Positions 14,150-25,615 of a stretch of 64,000 nt of DNA are shown piece after piece. The notes beneath the pieces are model-generated. The model was not told the DNA's origin, ran no database searches, and saw only the letters and a program-made list of their open reading frames with translations. Positions within the stretch are counted from its first letter, which is position 1; every line of letters begins with the position of its first letter. Position numbers and translations under genes: made by a program. This DNA is from Diphasiastrum complanatum. Its lineage: Eukaryota; Streptophyta; Lycopodiopsida; Lycopodiales; Lycopodiaceae. The DNA lies in contig CM055099.1 of the NCBI GenBank assembly GCA_029204225.1, positions 59,786,164 through 59,850,163 on the forward strand, written 5' to 3'.

Positions 14150-14670
14150 GTTTATGTGTTGTAGATTTGAAGGAGGATCGTTGTGTAGATTCGTGTTCAC
14201 GTTGTCTGCGTTTTGGAATGGGTTCGGATTTCCAGATTTGCATTCACATTTCTTGCTATTTGAAAGCTACTGGTTGTCGCTGTAGGCTTGTCTGCGTGGG
14301 AGGTCTATTTAGCTGACATCTCATTTTCAGATGGCTTCCATGGATTATCGTTTATAGGTTTGTGAATAGGCACTTTATCTACTGTAGATTTGAAACATGA
14401 TCACTGCAAATTCGCGTTCACGTTGCCTACGTTTTGGAAGAGGATTGGATAATTTCCAGATTGGTGGTCATCTTCTTTGTTGTGTTTGAAGTTGCTGGGT
14501 GTCGATTTTCTACATAGGCATTCTATCTACTGTATATTTGAAACAAGATCGCTATGCAACTTCGACGTTGCCTACGTTTTGGAAGAGGATCGGATTTCCA
14601 GATTGGCGTTCATCTTCTTTGCTGTTTGAAAGTTGCTGGGTGTCGCTGCATGCAGGCTTGAAGCAATTTT
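14150..14670 (+). repeat. Three degenerate tandem units sharing a TTGCCTACGTTTTGGAAGAG core
   Basis: Three units begin near 14157, 14383 and 14529. Each contains, in order, a GTAGATTTGAA-like start, a CACGTTGCCTACGTTTTGGAAGAGG-like centre, a TTTCCAGATTGGCGTTCATC-like stretch and a GAAAGTTGCTGGGTGTCG-like end. Units 2 and 3 are the closest pair; unit 1 is more diverged and further away. No protein similarity was seen, so this is best read as non-coding tandem duplication. Confidence 0.6.
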
Positions 14671-15950
14671 CTATGCGCTGTCAAAACTCAAAACTCAAGA
14701 TGAAAAAGGGCTGATATTTCTATATACCCTGTCTGATTGGGTTGGCAACTGCTTCTGTTGCTCGATTAAAGTTTATTTTTGGCGATCCAACTTCTGTTTA
14801 TGGTCAGCGGCTGGTGCCCACTCTCATTACAGGGAATTGCATCGTTGTCTAGTTCGGTTTTGAAGCAGCCTCATATGGTGCTTTCAATTGTGTTAGCTAT
14901 TGTATTATCAGAAGAAGCAGGTAATATTGAAGCGCGTCGTAGATCGACAAAAAAATAGGACTATCGACAAACTTCTTTTTGGGGGTTAGTGGATTCCAGT
15001 GAGTTTGATCTTCGACCAGGAGGACTAGGTAACATTTTTCGGTTCCGCGGTATAACACTAGTTAAACATTCTGATGCTCCAAAAATGAAATTTAAAAGCA
15101 GCTATATTTCAAGAATTACCAGGTTCATCATTCCAAGAAAGATCTCGAACAATTGAAAAAGATATTTCTTTTATATAATACAATGTACGTACAAAGGAAT
15201 ATCTTTTGAATTTGGTGCATTCTACAATCTTGCAAACAATATTGCGTCAAGTTCTATTTGTCGCTCTCTTTGAAGCTTGTGGGCTTCTGAGTAGGTATCG
15301 ATTACTCAATTTCCATAAGGCTCCAGCTTTAGTTTCAAATATGTTCCTTCATAAACTGATTGAGCAATGCCATCTGAAATTTTCTGTGTTCGGACAAATT
15401 TTGACTAGGGATTGGTCCAGCCAAAACGCCTTAGTGAGGGAAGGACCCACACTATCCTTACGCGAGTGATCAAAATATGACCGCTTCCAATCCTTGGAGC
15501 CCCACTGCTTTTACCCCATACTCCTGGGTCAATGAGGGTTTTCCAAGCTCTCAGCGATATGACCAATGGGAGATTGTCCTCATCATAGTGCTCACACCAA
15601 TCCAAGGGCGGCTAGTGTACTATTGATACGTAGTGAATAGACGCCCTGTGCTACCCAACGATGATCTTCTCGTATGTATACAGTGGTTAGAATGAGAAAT
15701 CCATGTGCGGTTATCTCTATGGCAATGTCTCCAATACGAACCTGTCGAGTTGTGATGTCAAATGCTATGACATCTATATTGGCGGGCCCTAAAACATGTA
15801 AGACCAAACAGAATCTGTGTGGACCAAAATGTACTCCATTCATGACGTAGTTCTACGTGTGCACATATGGTAATAATTTAGTTGATGGATTGTATTTCTC
15901 TTCTTCATTAGATATGAAATCTTTCTTTGTGAATCCTGCATATATGGGAA
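14671..15950. other. No recognised gene
   Basis: Two adjacent minus-strand open stretches (15405-15605 and 15592-15843) have no recognisable similarity. The first is GC-richer than its surroundings. I see no splice structure, repeat or terminal signal that supports a call. Confidence 0.3.
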
Positions 15951-15954
15951 GCAC

Positions 15955-16910
15955 TCTAGAAGCAAGTTTCTCAAATCACATTCCAAACAAAACATGTATT
16001 GGATCTTGTACATAACGATCTTTGTGGTCCAATGCCAACTCCGTCCTTAGGAGATGCAATCTATTTTATCACTTTCATAGATGATTATTCTAAGTGGTCT
16101 ACAATCATATTCATTAAGCATAAATATGAAGCTTTTGAATGCTTCAAGAGATTCAAGGCCATGGTTGAGACACAAACGTCTACAAAAGTGAAAGCACTCT
16201 GAACTGATGGTGGCGGCGAATACCTTTCTAACGAGATGTTCGACTACATGGCTGAATATGGTATTAGAAGATAGTTCACCACTTTCTATTCACCTCAACA
16301 GAACGAGATTGCAGAAAGAAAGAACCGAACTCTTCTCAACTCAGCCAGATCCATGCTACATCAATCACATCTACCTGCGAAGTTTTGGGCAGAAGCTACT
16401 GCCATAGCCTGTTACTTACAGAACAGATCCAGCACCAAAGTTGTCAACAATAAAACTCCTTATGAAGTTTGGCATGGACACAAGCCCAGTGCAGCCATTT
16501 AAAAATCTTTGGTTGTCTATGTTTTGTTCACATTTCTAAACAACTTAGGAAGAAGCTGGATCATAGGACAAATAAATGTATTTTCATTGACTATCTTGAT
16601 GAACATAAAGCTTATAAAGTTTATGATCCATCCACCAATGTAGTATTTGTCTCTAGGGATGTTATCTTTCAAGAATATACATACTGTGATTTCCATCGAT
16701 AAACGATGTTATGTCATTTCATCCTATTTTATGTAGCATGGAATCTTCCAACGATCATGTTTTTTCTATAGAACCTAAGCAGCCGACAATACATGTCATC
16801 AAACCAGACCAAGCCAGCTCAAACAGAAAGAAATTCAAGAGGAAGCATCATCGCATCTTGGTCAACCAAACGTCCGCAGATCCTCACGGACTCGGACTGT
16901 TCCTGAGAGG
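15955..16910 (+). pseudogene. Ty1/copia element A, integrase half (5' of the DNA-element insertion)
   Basis: Integrase motifs are clear: LVHNDLCGPMPTPS, FITFIDDYSKW, TDGGGEYLSNEMF, YSPQQNEIAERKNRTLLNS and KTPYEVWHGHKPS, followed by the post-core sequence with VVFVSRDVIF. The frame carries stops where CGA or CAG is expected (TGA at 16200-16202; TAG before FTTFYSPQQ) and a frameshift near 16500. The coding sequence stops abruptly at about 16910 and resumes after the DNA element at about 24991, so the element was cut by that insertion. A close relative lies at 50741-52430. Confidence 0.85.
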
Positions 16911-17435
16911 TGTACTAAAAACAAAAGTTATAGTTTTTTTTTTTTGGAATTTTAAAAGTTTTCTAAATTACAATTCTTGTATCGAAAAAAATATTTTTAA
17001 AATTATGTTAAAAATTTGAATCAATATTTTTTAAAATTTTAAATTTTTGAAATCTTTACTTACACCCACGTAAGTTTATTAAATATCTAAACATTAAATA
17101 AACGCAAATAAAATTACTTTACAATAATCAAAATTAAATTATTTGTGATAATATTTAAATCACCCTGAAAAATATATAATTTTTTTTTCATTTTCTATAA
17201 TTTTTAACAATATTTTCTTTACAAAAAATATTATAAAAAAACATCTAAAATTAAAATATTGTAAACTTGACAAATCATTATAATTTTAATTTTTGGTAAT
17301 AATTATCAATGTTAAAATTTTTAAAATATTTCAAATTTTAAATTTTAAATTGTTAAAAAATAAATTTAAAAATACTAAATCTATAAAAAAGAATTCAAAA
17401 CACAATAAATCAAAACATATAAACACAATTATTCT

Positions 17436-20246
17436 TTAAAACAAAAGAGAATTTTCGATGTCATTTACATCTTTTTCTTTTGTTTTTTCTTGAGTAGCCA
17501 CTGTACTATCAAGTGGCACCTCTTCTACAATTTCCTCGACTACAGTTACTACATTGTAATCTTGAACCAAGACATCAGCAAATTCTCTTGTGTCGTCTAC
17601 TTTTCCGCTAGCAGGAGCCTGAGGTTCCTTGGACAAGAGAATTATTGTATCCTCGGTGTCCAAACTCTTTTCCACCTCAAATAATTCATCTAGCAAAATT
17701 GAAAGAGATTTCATTCTCATTTTTTTAAAATCAACTAAATTAGTATCTAAATCTACTACAACAACATGTCTGCCTTTCTAAACAGCACATGCGCTCGTAG
17801 TGCCGCTACTGCTAAATAAATCTAAGACCCAATCAGTTGGGTGAGAAAAAATATCAATTAAATGATTAATTAATTGTTGTGGCTTTTGGTAGGGACAAGC
17901 CACGGAACCCATCATTGGATTTTTTAATTTCTTTGTCACAACTGGATACTGGAACAAGTTTCCAAAACTTGTCAGTCCGGAAGTGTTATAATACGGCATC
18001 GAATATTTGCCATCCAAAGAATAATAACCGATGGTTATGTATTCTATTTCATTGTAAAGTCGAGCTCCTCCCGAGTTCCTGACATTGGGCTTGTACCTGA
18101 CATGGAACATTACAAGTAAATTCAATTTAAAATTTTAATTTTAAAATAAAAAATTTAAAAAAAAAATTATGAATTAAAATACGAATTGATAATTCAAGAA
18201 CTTAAGAACTTATCACACAACATTCTCAATTCCCGCATTACAGAAAGTTAGTAGAGCTTTCTATACTGATGTTGACTGCCAAGAAGAATGAAAAATAACA
18301 ACTCTCCAAATTGAAGAAGTTGTGAATTCAAGAAAATCCTGCATAAAACTACGGAATTCAGTGAATTTGAAAGGAGTATCATCATTTAATGATTCCTTCA
18401 TCTGAAATCCATATGTTGTATCGGCGATGCAGAGTGTATAAGGTCTTTTTCTTAAAAATTTTGAAATTTCTCTACAATCGCCCTCCTCAACAGAGTAAAA
18501 GCATGGTTGATCATCGACACTTTTGGGAAGGTAGGTCTCTAATGGATCCTCCTCCGCAATGGTCTCACCCTGTGTCAATCTCTCTCTGTCCCTTTTTTCT
18601 GCTTTTTGCCTTCAGAATATGTCTCTTGAATTGCTCTGGATGGACTTGGTTTTTTTTTGTCTTCGGGAGACTGAAAAGGAAAAAGCTATGCTTAGCAGGA
18701 GACAAAAAAATATAAAATAGAATAGGAGACTTAACTTATCAAAAAAAAAAATTAAATAAAGAAAAAAACTATGCTTAGCATAGGAGACATAGAATATAGA
18801 AAAGAAACAATTCATAAGCACCTATGCTAAGCATGGGTGAAATAAATACCATGTCTCTAAACAAAATAAAAAATGGACTCAGGGCTTCATTTCGGCTGCT
18901 CATAGGATAAAGGCTCTGGCACTCATCGAAATTTTGACATTTTAACCCTGTCACAAGGGCTTCTTGAACTTTCATAAATAATTTGTGCCTGCATTTAAAA
19001 AATATAATTGTTAAAATTCCAACCAAATTATGAAAATCATTTTATCAAAAAAGATAACATGAAAATCAAATTATGATTATTACCTCTGAAATTCTTCTCC
19101 CATTTCTACAAGAGAAGGTTGACCATCGACAACTCTTGAAAGAACACTTATTATTAGTTCTGAAGAGCTAATCCCTTGCATATTCTTCCACTCTGATATT
19201 CCCATTTTAGTAGGGATTGGCTTCAGAGTTTGAGTGCTCACAACTTTTTTTTTGGACTTTGAGGCACCCTGAGCAGGTTGGTCTTTTATTTGAAAAGTTT
19301 TCCACTTATCAAAACTTTTATCAACAAGGGCCCACACTTGAAATAATAAAAAAATTTAATTGATAAACAATTTAACCAATATTAAAATTGAGTTCAAAAT
19401 TTTAGTCTGATAAAAACAATTTAAAAATATTATAACATATATTATGACCAGAGCATTCCATGACGAGCATAGCCAAACAAAATGAATCTAATAAAGAAAA
19501 ATCAAAATTTGCAACATCGTTGCATTCGTTGGGATCAACCAAAACAACGTGGGCGAAGTCTCAGAAATATTATGAGATCTTTTTTTTTTTGGGATAAGGG
19601 ACGGCTACGGTTTCATCCTCAACATTTTCAGAGGCCGGCTTTGTGATCTGAACAGTGGTAGAAGCGAGTTTGCAAGGTCCAATAGATACACCTTTTGAAC
19701 TCCGTAATGAATAGACCAAATCTTTTTTCTCAACAATAGTAGCTAAAACCATTTTTAAGCATTGCTTCATGCTCTGAACAGAAACAAAAATCAAGTTCAA
19801 AATATAATGACTAAAAGCTTAAATCTAAAAGTTTAAATAATTTTATATCCAATAACAACTTTGCTAAACATGAAACAAACATGATTAAAAATATATTTTA
19901 TAATTACTCACCAAAGTAACTAGAGCTTTATCAAAATAGGCTTTGATGGCCTCATTCTGACAAAGTCGGATCTTTATCATAGTCTCGTTCAGAATGAATT
20001 ATCCGTCTCTTTTACAAGTATATTCACAAAACCTTCTTCTTGATCGTCATCTGGTTGATCAGCAAGCAATCTTTCTTGAACTTTGAATTGCGAGTCTCAT
20101 CTACCAGGCTTCTCAGCTAAATGAATAAAAAGCTCCAAAAGCTTTGTGTTGTTGACCCCTTTGGTGAAATAGTACATGAATTTTTTCTTATCTTTTAACG
20201 GAATATCTTGAGGTTTCCCCGAAATTTTAAAAGAAATCCTCGACAT
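17436..20246 (-). pseudogene. DNA amino-methyltransferase (N6A/N4C type, beta-class motif order), element copy 1
   Basis: Candidate exons on the minus strand are 20246-19912 (starts MSRISFK), about 19774-19570, about 19336-19083, 18988-18850, 18670-about 18238 and 18096-17436. Exon 5 carries motif IV as CIADTTYGFQ (copy 2 reads ADIPYGF, closer to the family DPPY). The last exon has EYITIGYY, then KPQQLINHLIDIFSHP (motif X-like), VLDLFSSSGTTSA (motif I, SAM binding) and GRHVVVVDLD (motif II-like). Motif IV before X/I is the beta-class order of bacterial and phage N6A/N4C methylases. A long acidic tail follows. Damage: TGA in exon 1, a 13-bp frameshifting loss, stops in exon 5 and right after motif I (TAG), and a donor changed from GT to AT after exon 5. 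The ParB-like segment seen in copy 2 is deleted here. Confidence 0.75.
18685..18840. repeat. Extra palindrome copies inside a methyltransferase intron
   Basis: Variants of CCTATGCTNAGCATAGG lie at 18685-18699 (partial), 18769-18787 and 18820-18838, within the intron between methyltransferase exons 4 and 5. Copy 2 keeps related partial copies at about 59447 and 60927. They are outside the main array and not phased with it. Confidence 0.7.
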
Positions 20247-20478
20247 TTCGAAAATTATCAAAGACAATTGAAAATCTGCAAAAAAAAAAAGACTTTTTAG
20301 GAAAATTTAAAATGCTATCTTAATGAAAATGTTGAAAACTTTAATAAAATAAGCCATTTTTGTGAAAAAAAAAAATTAAAAAACAAAACTACAAATTCAA
20401 CATATTTTCTTACTAAAACATCTCAAAAGGATCACTTTTCTGAGACAAAGCGTTGTAAAACAAGAAAGTACGAGTAGC

Positions 20479-20952
20479 AACCTATGCTAAGCATAGGTTG
20501 TGGTCGAGTCCTTACTAACAACTTATGCTTAGCATAGGACGGAGGCGGGATTCTTCAATTCTAACCTCCTTTCGACCTATGCTGAGCATAGCTTTCATCT
20601 CTGGTCCTGTTTCAACCTATGCTCAGCATAGGTTAGCAAGCAACTCGCGCGCTCTTGTCCAACCTATGCTGAGCATAAGATGTCTACGCTATTTGCTTGC
20701 TAACCTATGCTAAGCATAGGTTGGAAGAGGAATCCTATGCTGAGCATAGGATATGCTAAGCCAAAATCCTATGCTGCGTATAGGATATTACTAAGGACCC
20801 GAGCACAACCTATGCTCAGCATAGGTTAAAGGAGAGGACTGGTGCAGGCACCTATGCTGAGCATAGGTTACCCATGTTGCAAGAAGATGAATACAAATTA
20901 AAATATGAATATTTCTAGTGCAAGAATTTATTACCCATGCTAAGCATAGAGC
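20479..20952. repeat. Phased array of the palindrome CCTATGCTNAGCATAGG, copy 1 intergenic region
   Basis: Eleven copies have centres at about 20489, 20530, 20583, 20624, 20671, 20712, 20742, 20776, 20817, 20859 and 20942. The arms often extend to AACCTATGCT/AGCATAGGTT. The centre base varies (A, C, G, T) while the arms are kept, which argues for selection on or copying of the arms. Spacings are 41, 53, 41, 47, 41, 30, 34, 41, 42 and 83 bp, with 41-42 recurring. The sequences between palindromes differ, so it is not a simple tandem satellite. It sits between the divergent methyltransferase and DUF7869 genes. A further copy at 21482-21503 lies just before the DUF7869 start. Confidence 0.9.
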
Positions 20953-21230
20953 AAAGGTAGAAAATGACAATAATCTTACCGTCAAGAAATCTGGAAGCGA
21001 GAACGTATGCAAAATCTTATAGAAAGCCGTGACTTGGTCGTAGCGATTGCTCTGGCAGCATGTGGGCTTTTGAATTCGCAAATGAAGTGAGTTATGCTTG
21101 GACTATGGTCCTTAAATAATTTTTTTTTCGAGACCCTTGTCTCATGCCAGTCCTCCAGCTTACTTCGGGACCAAGTTGCCGCGACTCACCTCACCCCACG
21201 CCGGCCTCGAGTATTAGCCCGGACAGTCCA

Positions 21231-21262
21231 AACCTAACCCTAACCCTAACCCTAAACCTAAC
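21231..21262. repeat. Short telomere-like tract (CCCTAA units) between the divergent genes
   Basis: Four to five CCCTAA/CCTAAA-type units run together about 270 bp upstream of the DUF7869 start and next to a locally GC-rich stretch (21140-21230). In plants, short telo-box motifs occur in promoters, and interstitial telomere-like tracts also arise from break repair; the sequence alone does not decide between these. I do not see the tract in copy 2, which lacks this part. Confidence 0.75.
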
Positions 21263-21530
21263 TCGAACTCTAAGAATGCTGCCAAACAGTATTTAAGACA
21301 TGGTAGCCGCCGAAATTTTTTATTAACCAGTTACTTTTTAGGCTTGTCGCTCATTTGTATTTAGTTGGTTTTTTAGTGTGCATCTATTGAGGTTCGCATA
21401 GGTTTTTATTTGTTCTATGACCAGCATAGGTTGCAGTTATGTTTGAGGAGCACATTTAGTGTGGTGTTAACTATTTGAATGGTTCTATGCTTAGCATAAG
21501 AACGTAGTTAAATTTTTTTTTGAGGTTACA

Positions 21531-24500
21531 ATGTCAAGTAGTTCTACCTCTTCTATTTCAGTAGTTGTAACTCAATATGTTGCAACAAGTGCAACATCTT
21601 CATCTGACATTCCCAATGAAAGCTTTTTTTATAAAGCCACTCCTGAATCTGAACATATTTTGGTAAACGATGTGGCATCGTCATCATTTACCCGTTCATC
21701 ATCTGAAATTCCTCAAGCAAATACTTTTCAAGAAATGATGCCTGTAACTCAGCTTGTATCAAATCTTTCGACCTCATCCTCCTCTTCAGATATAGGCTCG
21801 GCACAACTAAAACATTGTTCTTTTAAACAAGTTGAATCATTGAGTGATGAGTCAAAAGCTTCAATTCACTCATTTACTGATTCTAGTAAATCAACAGATC
21901 CAAGTAAGTCTATTGATCCGCGACGTTCAAGCTTTTCTCATGTTCGTAGGAGACCTTCTCAAAGTGATGTTCGTCGTGTTAAATCTAAAAGAGCTATATT
22001 CGTTGAAAATTTAGAGCCTTCTGAGGGTCCAGAACATCCTGGGGTTAGAGCCAGAATTCCTAGTCATGAAATTCCAACACCTTCTCAACTAGTTCAAGCA
22101 CCTACTAGTGTCATAGGTTCAATTTATAGATCAAACTCCAAACAAAAAGAAAAATACAAGAGAAACTTGAGATCCTCACCCGATTTAATGAATCGTCAAA
22201 AACAATTGATTACAAAATCTGAGATTCGAAAGGTACGAAGTATTATTTGCTGCTCATCCTGTTGTTTGCAAAAGTTGAGTATCAGAGAAATTGAAGAATT
22301 AAGATCAAACTTCTTTTTACGAAGTAAGGATGAGAGAAATTACTATTTGTGTGCAACAGTGAGGCCGGACAAAAATTCATTTTCGTATTTTTTAAATGCT
22401 TTGGAGGTTTGTCGCAAAGCTTACAAAGCAATTCACGCAATCGAAAACTCACGGCTTCAATGAATGCATGCACGACTTCAGAAAGACCCAAGATTATTGG
22501 GATCCTTACAGGGTCGAACTGTTTCTCCAGATGCTTTAAATGCAACTGCTTGGCTAAAGTATTTCATAGATGTCCATGGAGAAAAATTGCCTAATTTCTC
22601 ATATTTTCACTTGCCGGATGATTTTACAAAATTAGAAATATTTTTTATGTACAAAGAGTTTGCAAAAACAAAAAATGTTCCCTATTTGAGTTACTCATAT
22701 TTTCTTAGAATTTGGAAAAGAGATTTTGGACTGGTAAAGATTTCCAAAAAACCACAAATGATAGTATGCTCTACTTGCGAGTTGTTAAAGTCTACAAAAC
22801 AACTTGCAAAGACCAATGACGAGAAAGGTAAATATTAATCAAATTTGTCATTCATTTTAATACTTTTTGTTTTGAAAAAAATTATGTTGCTGTCTTTTTG
22901 AACACCATTATGATATGATCTTTATTTTATTAAATAAGTGAATCATTGTATTTTCAGTGGATGCTACAAAAGCTCTTCAACTGCACAAAGATCAACAAAC
23001 AGTTGAAAGACAAAAGTTGGCCAAGCATCGAAAGAAATGTTTGGAATGTCCACAAAAATATCTGGGACTTGTTATTGATGGCATGGATCAGAAGAAAATA
23101 ATGTTGCCTCATTTTGTCAGAGTGCCCAAAAATTTGAACGAGGCAGATTTTATTTAGGTTCATCTTGTTGGAGCACTTGTGTTTAATGGCACTTTGGAGT
23201 CCAAGGTCTTTTTTAATTATCCCAATGTTTGAAATGATCCAAATTTGACGATCACCATTGTACATAAGATAATTTGCGAATTTGGTGAAAATCTTCCAGA
23301 AATACTTTATTTGTAGCTTGACAACACTGCTAGGGAAAATAAAAATCAAACTGTTTTGGCATACTTGTCTATGCTAGTGGAGAATTTTTTTTTCAAAAAA
23401 GTAAAAATAGGATTTTTGTTGGTAGGACATACCCACGATCAAATTGATCAAATGTTTAGTTGCTTTTCTAAGAGGTTGAGACGCAAGAAAGCATTTTCAT
23501 TACCAGTGCTTCAAAACATTGTTGAGAAATCGTATGTGCCAAAGCCAAACATGTCATTAATTAGACACACATATGATTTTCGTGATTATGTTAAGGCGTC
23601 CAACGAAACAGAGCGATGCGTAGCTAATATTAATGATACTAGCTTTCAGCACCAGTTTAAAATCAAATGTAACGAATCAGACATTATATTATTATGGGGC
23701 AAACTATTTTCAAATTCAGTTTCATGGCTACCTCTTGAAGGAGCTCAATTTTTGCTTAACATTCCATTGACTCAAATCAAGTTTGAAGTCCTTGCTAGAA
23801 GAACAAAAGGCGCAAAGAGAACATCGTGAGATTGATCCATTTGCTTCATTAATTTTTTTGGAATCAAGTATTCAAGTAGCTTATCATTTTTTTGATGAGT
23901 TTGATCAGCATTGGTGGATGGACTTTTTTGAGGAACAAAAAATTAGTTTGCTCAATATCGAACATACATCAACAACTGATGAATTTTATTGGCCTCATAA
24001 ATTAGAAACATTAACTATGACTGTCGAACCTTCAGATCTTCCTCGAGGTAATGATTCTCTGCAGCTTGTGCAAGGTGAGGAACATGAAATTTATGTGGGC
24101 TCATGGAAGAATAGGCAAAGTGTAAAAGCTGCAAAAATGAAATGGCGCGGTGATTTGAATGAAATCCAAATTGGAAGCCTTGTTGCACTTGTAGCTTCAA
24201 AAAACAATGAAGGACATCCATTTTGGATTGCCAAAGTACTTGGTTTTATTCAAAATAGCAATCAAACAAAAGTACTACGTGTCCATTGGTTGCGCACCAC
24301 TTCAACGAATGCTTTTTTGGGAAGGTACGAACTCGAAATGTTGCAAGTAGATCCAAAGGGCAAGAGAAAGAGATTGCCAAAAATCAACCAAGAGTCGATG
24401 ATTTGAATCTACAAGATGTAGATGTTTTGGCATTTAATTTTGAATTAACAATGACCAATCATCTACGAAAGTCAACAATATCTATATTGAAAGAACAACT

Positions 24501-24712
24501 TGGATTACTTGAAAAACCATCATCCTCCACTCGTCATCAATAGAGAAAAGCTTATTTACAAGGTTTTTTGTCAACATTAGACGCGGATTCTGAGGAAGAC
24601 ATGCCAGTTGACTCTGATGAAGAAGACGGGTCTTCCACTTCATCAGCTGAAAACGAGAGTGTTGAGAATATGTCAAGTTTTGAATTGAGAGGCATCAGTG
24701 AAAATTCCTAAT
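21531..24712 (+). pseudogene. DUF7869 family protein (putative RNase H-fold transposase-like), element copy 1
   Basis: The frame opens at 21531 with a Ser-rich N-terminus (MSSSSTSSIS) and runs to 22838 with one TGA at 22461-22463, then an intron (about 22833-22959), then the core. Core motifs are YLGLVIDGMDQKK, LPHFVRVPKNL, LDNTARENKNQ and VGHTHDQIDQMFSCFSKRL, the pattern of DUF7869 proteins of plants, algae and protists. The three acidic/His motifs resemble an RNase H-fold catalytic set, which is inference. After a frameshift near 23790 come HWWMDFFEE and a region with IQIGSLVALVAS, PFWIAKVLGF and VLRVHWL, resembling chromatin-reader-like modules, then an acidic Ser/Asp tail (SDEEDGSSTSS) ending near 24710. 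Further stops lie at about 23155, 23231 and 23314-23316 (TAG where CAG is expected). Confidence 0.8.
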
Positions 24713-24990
24713 GTACTTTAAAAAAAAAGAATGTGCAAATATAATTTAAGCTATTTTGTATTTCAATGGGATTTCGAGTTTAAAAAATCATTTGTTCTCT
24801 TGAATTATTATTTTTTTTGAAATTATGATGGTTTTATGAAGTTTGCAACAAAAAACTTGTAGTTCTTTATTAAAATATGTATTTCTTGGCTTTTTTTTAT
24901 AACAAAATTTAGAGATTTATTAAAAAATTCCATGATTTTGGCCTAAAACTAGGACCATTAAAAAACACCAAAAAAGATTACTCTTTTTCA

Positions 24991-25615
24991 GGTCAAAGTC
25001 CCAAAACAAATGTTATCGTGTTAGAACCAGAGAGCCTAACCGAAGCAATTAACTCCAAGGATGCTGTGAAGTGACAAGAAGCTATGAAAAGCGAGTACAA
25101 CTCACTTTTGACGAACCAGACCTGGACACTAGTCGACTTCCCCACTCACAAGAGAGTTATCGACAACAAGTGGATCTTCAAGGAGAAGATCAACTCTGAT
25201 GGTTCCATTGCTAAATGGAAAGCAGGACTGGTGGCTAAAGCATTCACTCAAGTCCAAGGAGTGGATTATCAAGAAATTTTCAGTCATGTCATCAAGATGC
25301 AGTCAATTAAGACTCTGATTGCGTTAGCAGCCACAAAAGACCTCGAAATGCACCAAATGGATGTCAAGACAACATTTCTCAACGAAAATGATGAGGAAGA
25401 GCTGTATACCTGATTCAAAGTCAAAGTCCAAGAGCACAAAGTGTGCAAGCTGCACAAAGCAATCAATGGTCTGAAATAGGCCGCAAGAGCATGGTTTGAT
25501 AGAATCAACTCTTATCTCATTCAATTGGGATTTGCAAACAATTCAGCTGACTGTAATGTTTATTCGAAGCATATAGGCACCAATTCAGTCCACATAGCTC
25601 TTTACGCAGCATGTT
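24991..25615 (+). pseudogene. Ty1/copia element A, reverse transcriptase half
   Basis: This is the continuation of the copia element cut at 16910. RT start motifs are visible: WTLVDFPTHKRVIDNKWIFK, KAGLVAKAFTQVQGVDYQE, MHQMDVKTTFLN and VCKLHKAINGLK. Nonsense changes include TAG at 25477-25479 where the family has Gln. Similarity ends near 25615, before the YVDD motif, where reverse-strand copia B begins. The best local relative is at 51240-51840. Confidence 0.85.

Larger units (their letters stand above)
16911..24990 (+). mobile_element. Large two-gene DNA element, copy 1 (DUF7869 gene plus DNA amino-methyltransferase gene)
   Basis: The element interrupts copia A: the integrase side ends GAGAGG at 16905-16910 and the RT side resumes GGTCAAAG at 24991, where the uninterrupted relative at about 51210 reads GAGAGGTACACA. 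Two boundary readings fit: TG...CA ends (16911-24990) flanked by GG, or ends one base further in flanked by a 4-bp AGGT duplication. I see no clear terminal inverted repeats. Inside are a methyltransferase gene on the minus strand, a DUF7869 gene on the plus strand, and between them a palindrome array and a telomere-like tract. 16912-17430 and 24713-24990 are AT-rich non-coding ends. Copy 2 at 56008-61535 is inverted and shares the right-end sequence up to CTTTTTCA. Confidence 0.75.

Noticed and set aside
15405-15843. Two adjacent minus-strand open frames as one gene
   Set aside because: They overlap in different frames, lack recognisable similarity, and show no splice or promoter context.
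17436-20246. Reading the methylase as bacterial contamination or an organellar insert
   Set aside because: It is split by introns with GT/AG borders at the same places in two copies and is flanked by plant retroelements.
20479-20952. CRISPR-like array of short repeats
   Set aside because: The repeats are 17-21-bp perfect palindromes with irregular outliers, no leader or cas genes, and lie in a eukaryotic spliced-gene context.
22954-23349. 131-codon minus-strand ORF that is also present, shortened, at 57752-58063 in copy 2
   Set aside because: It is antisense to the DUF7869 core in both copies; its conservation follows from the coding strand.
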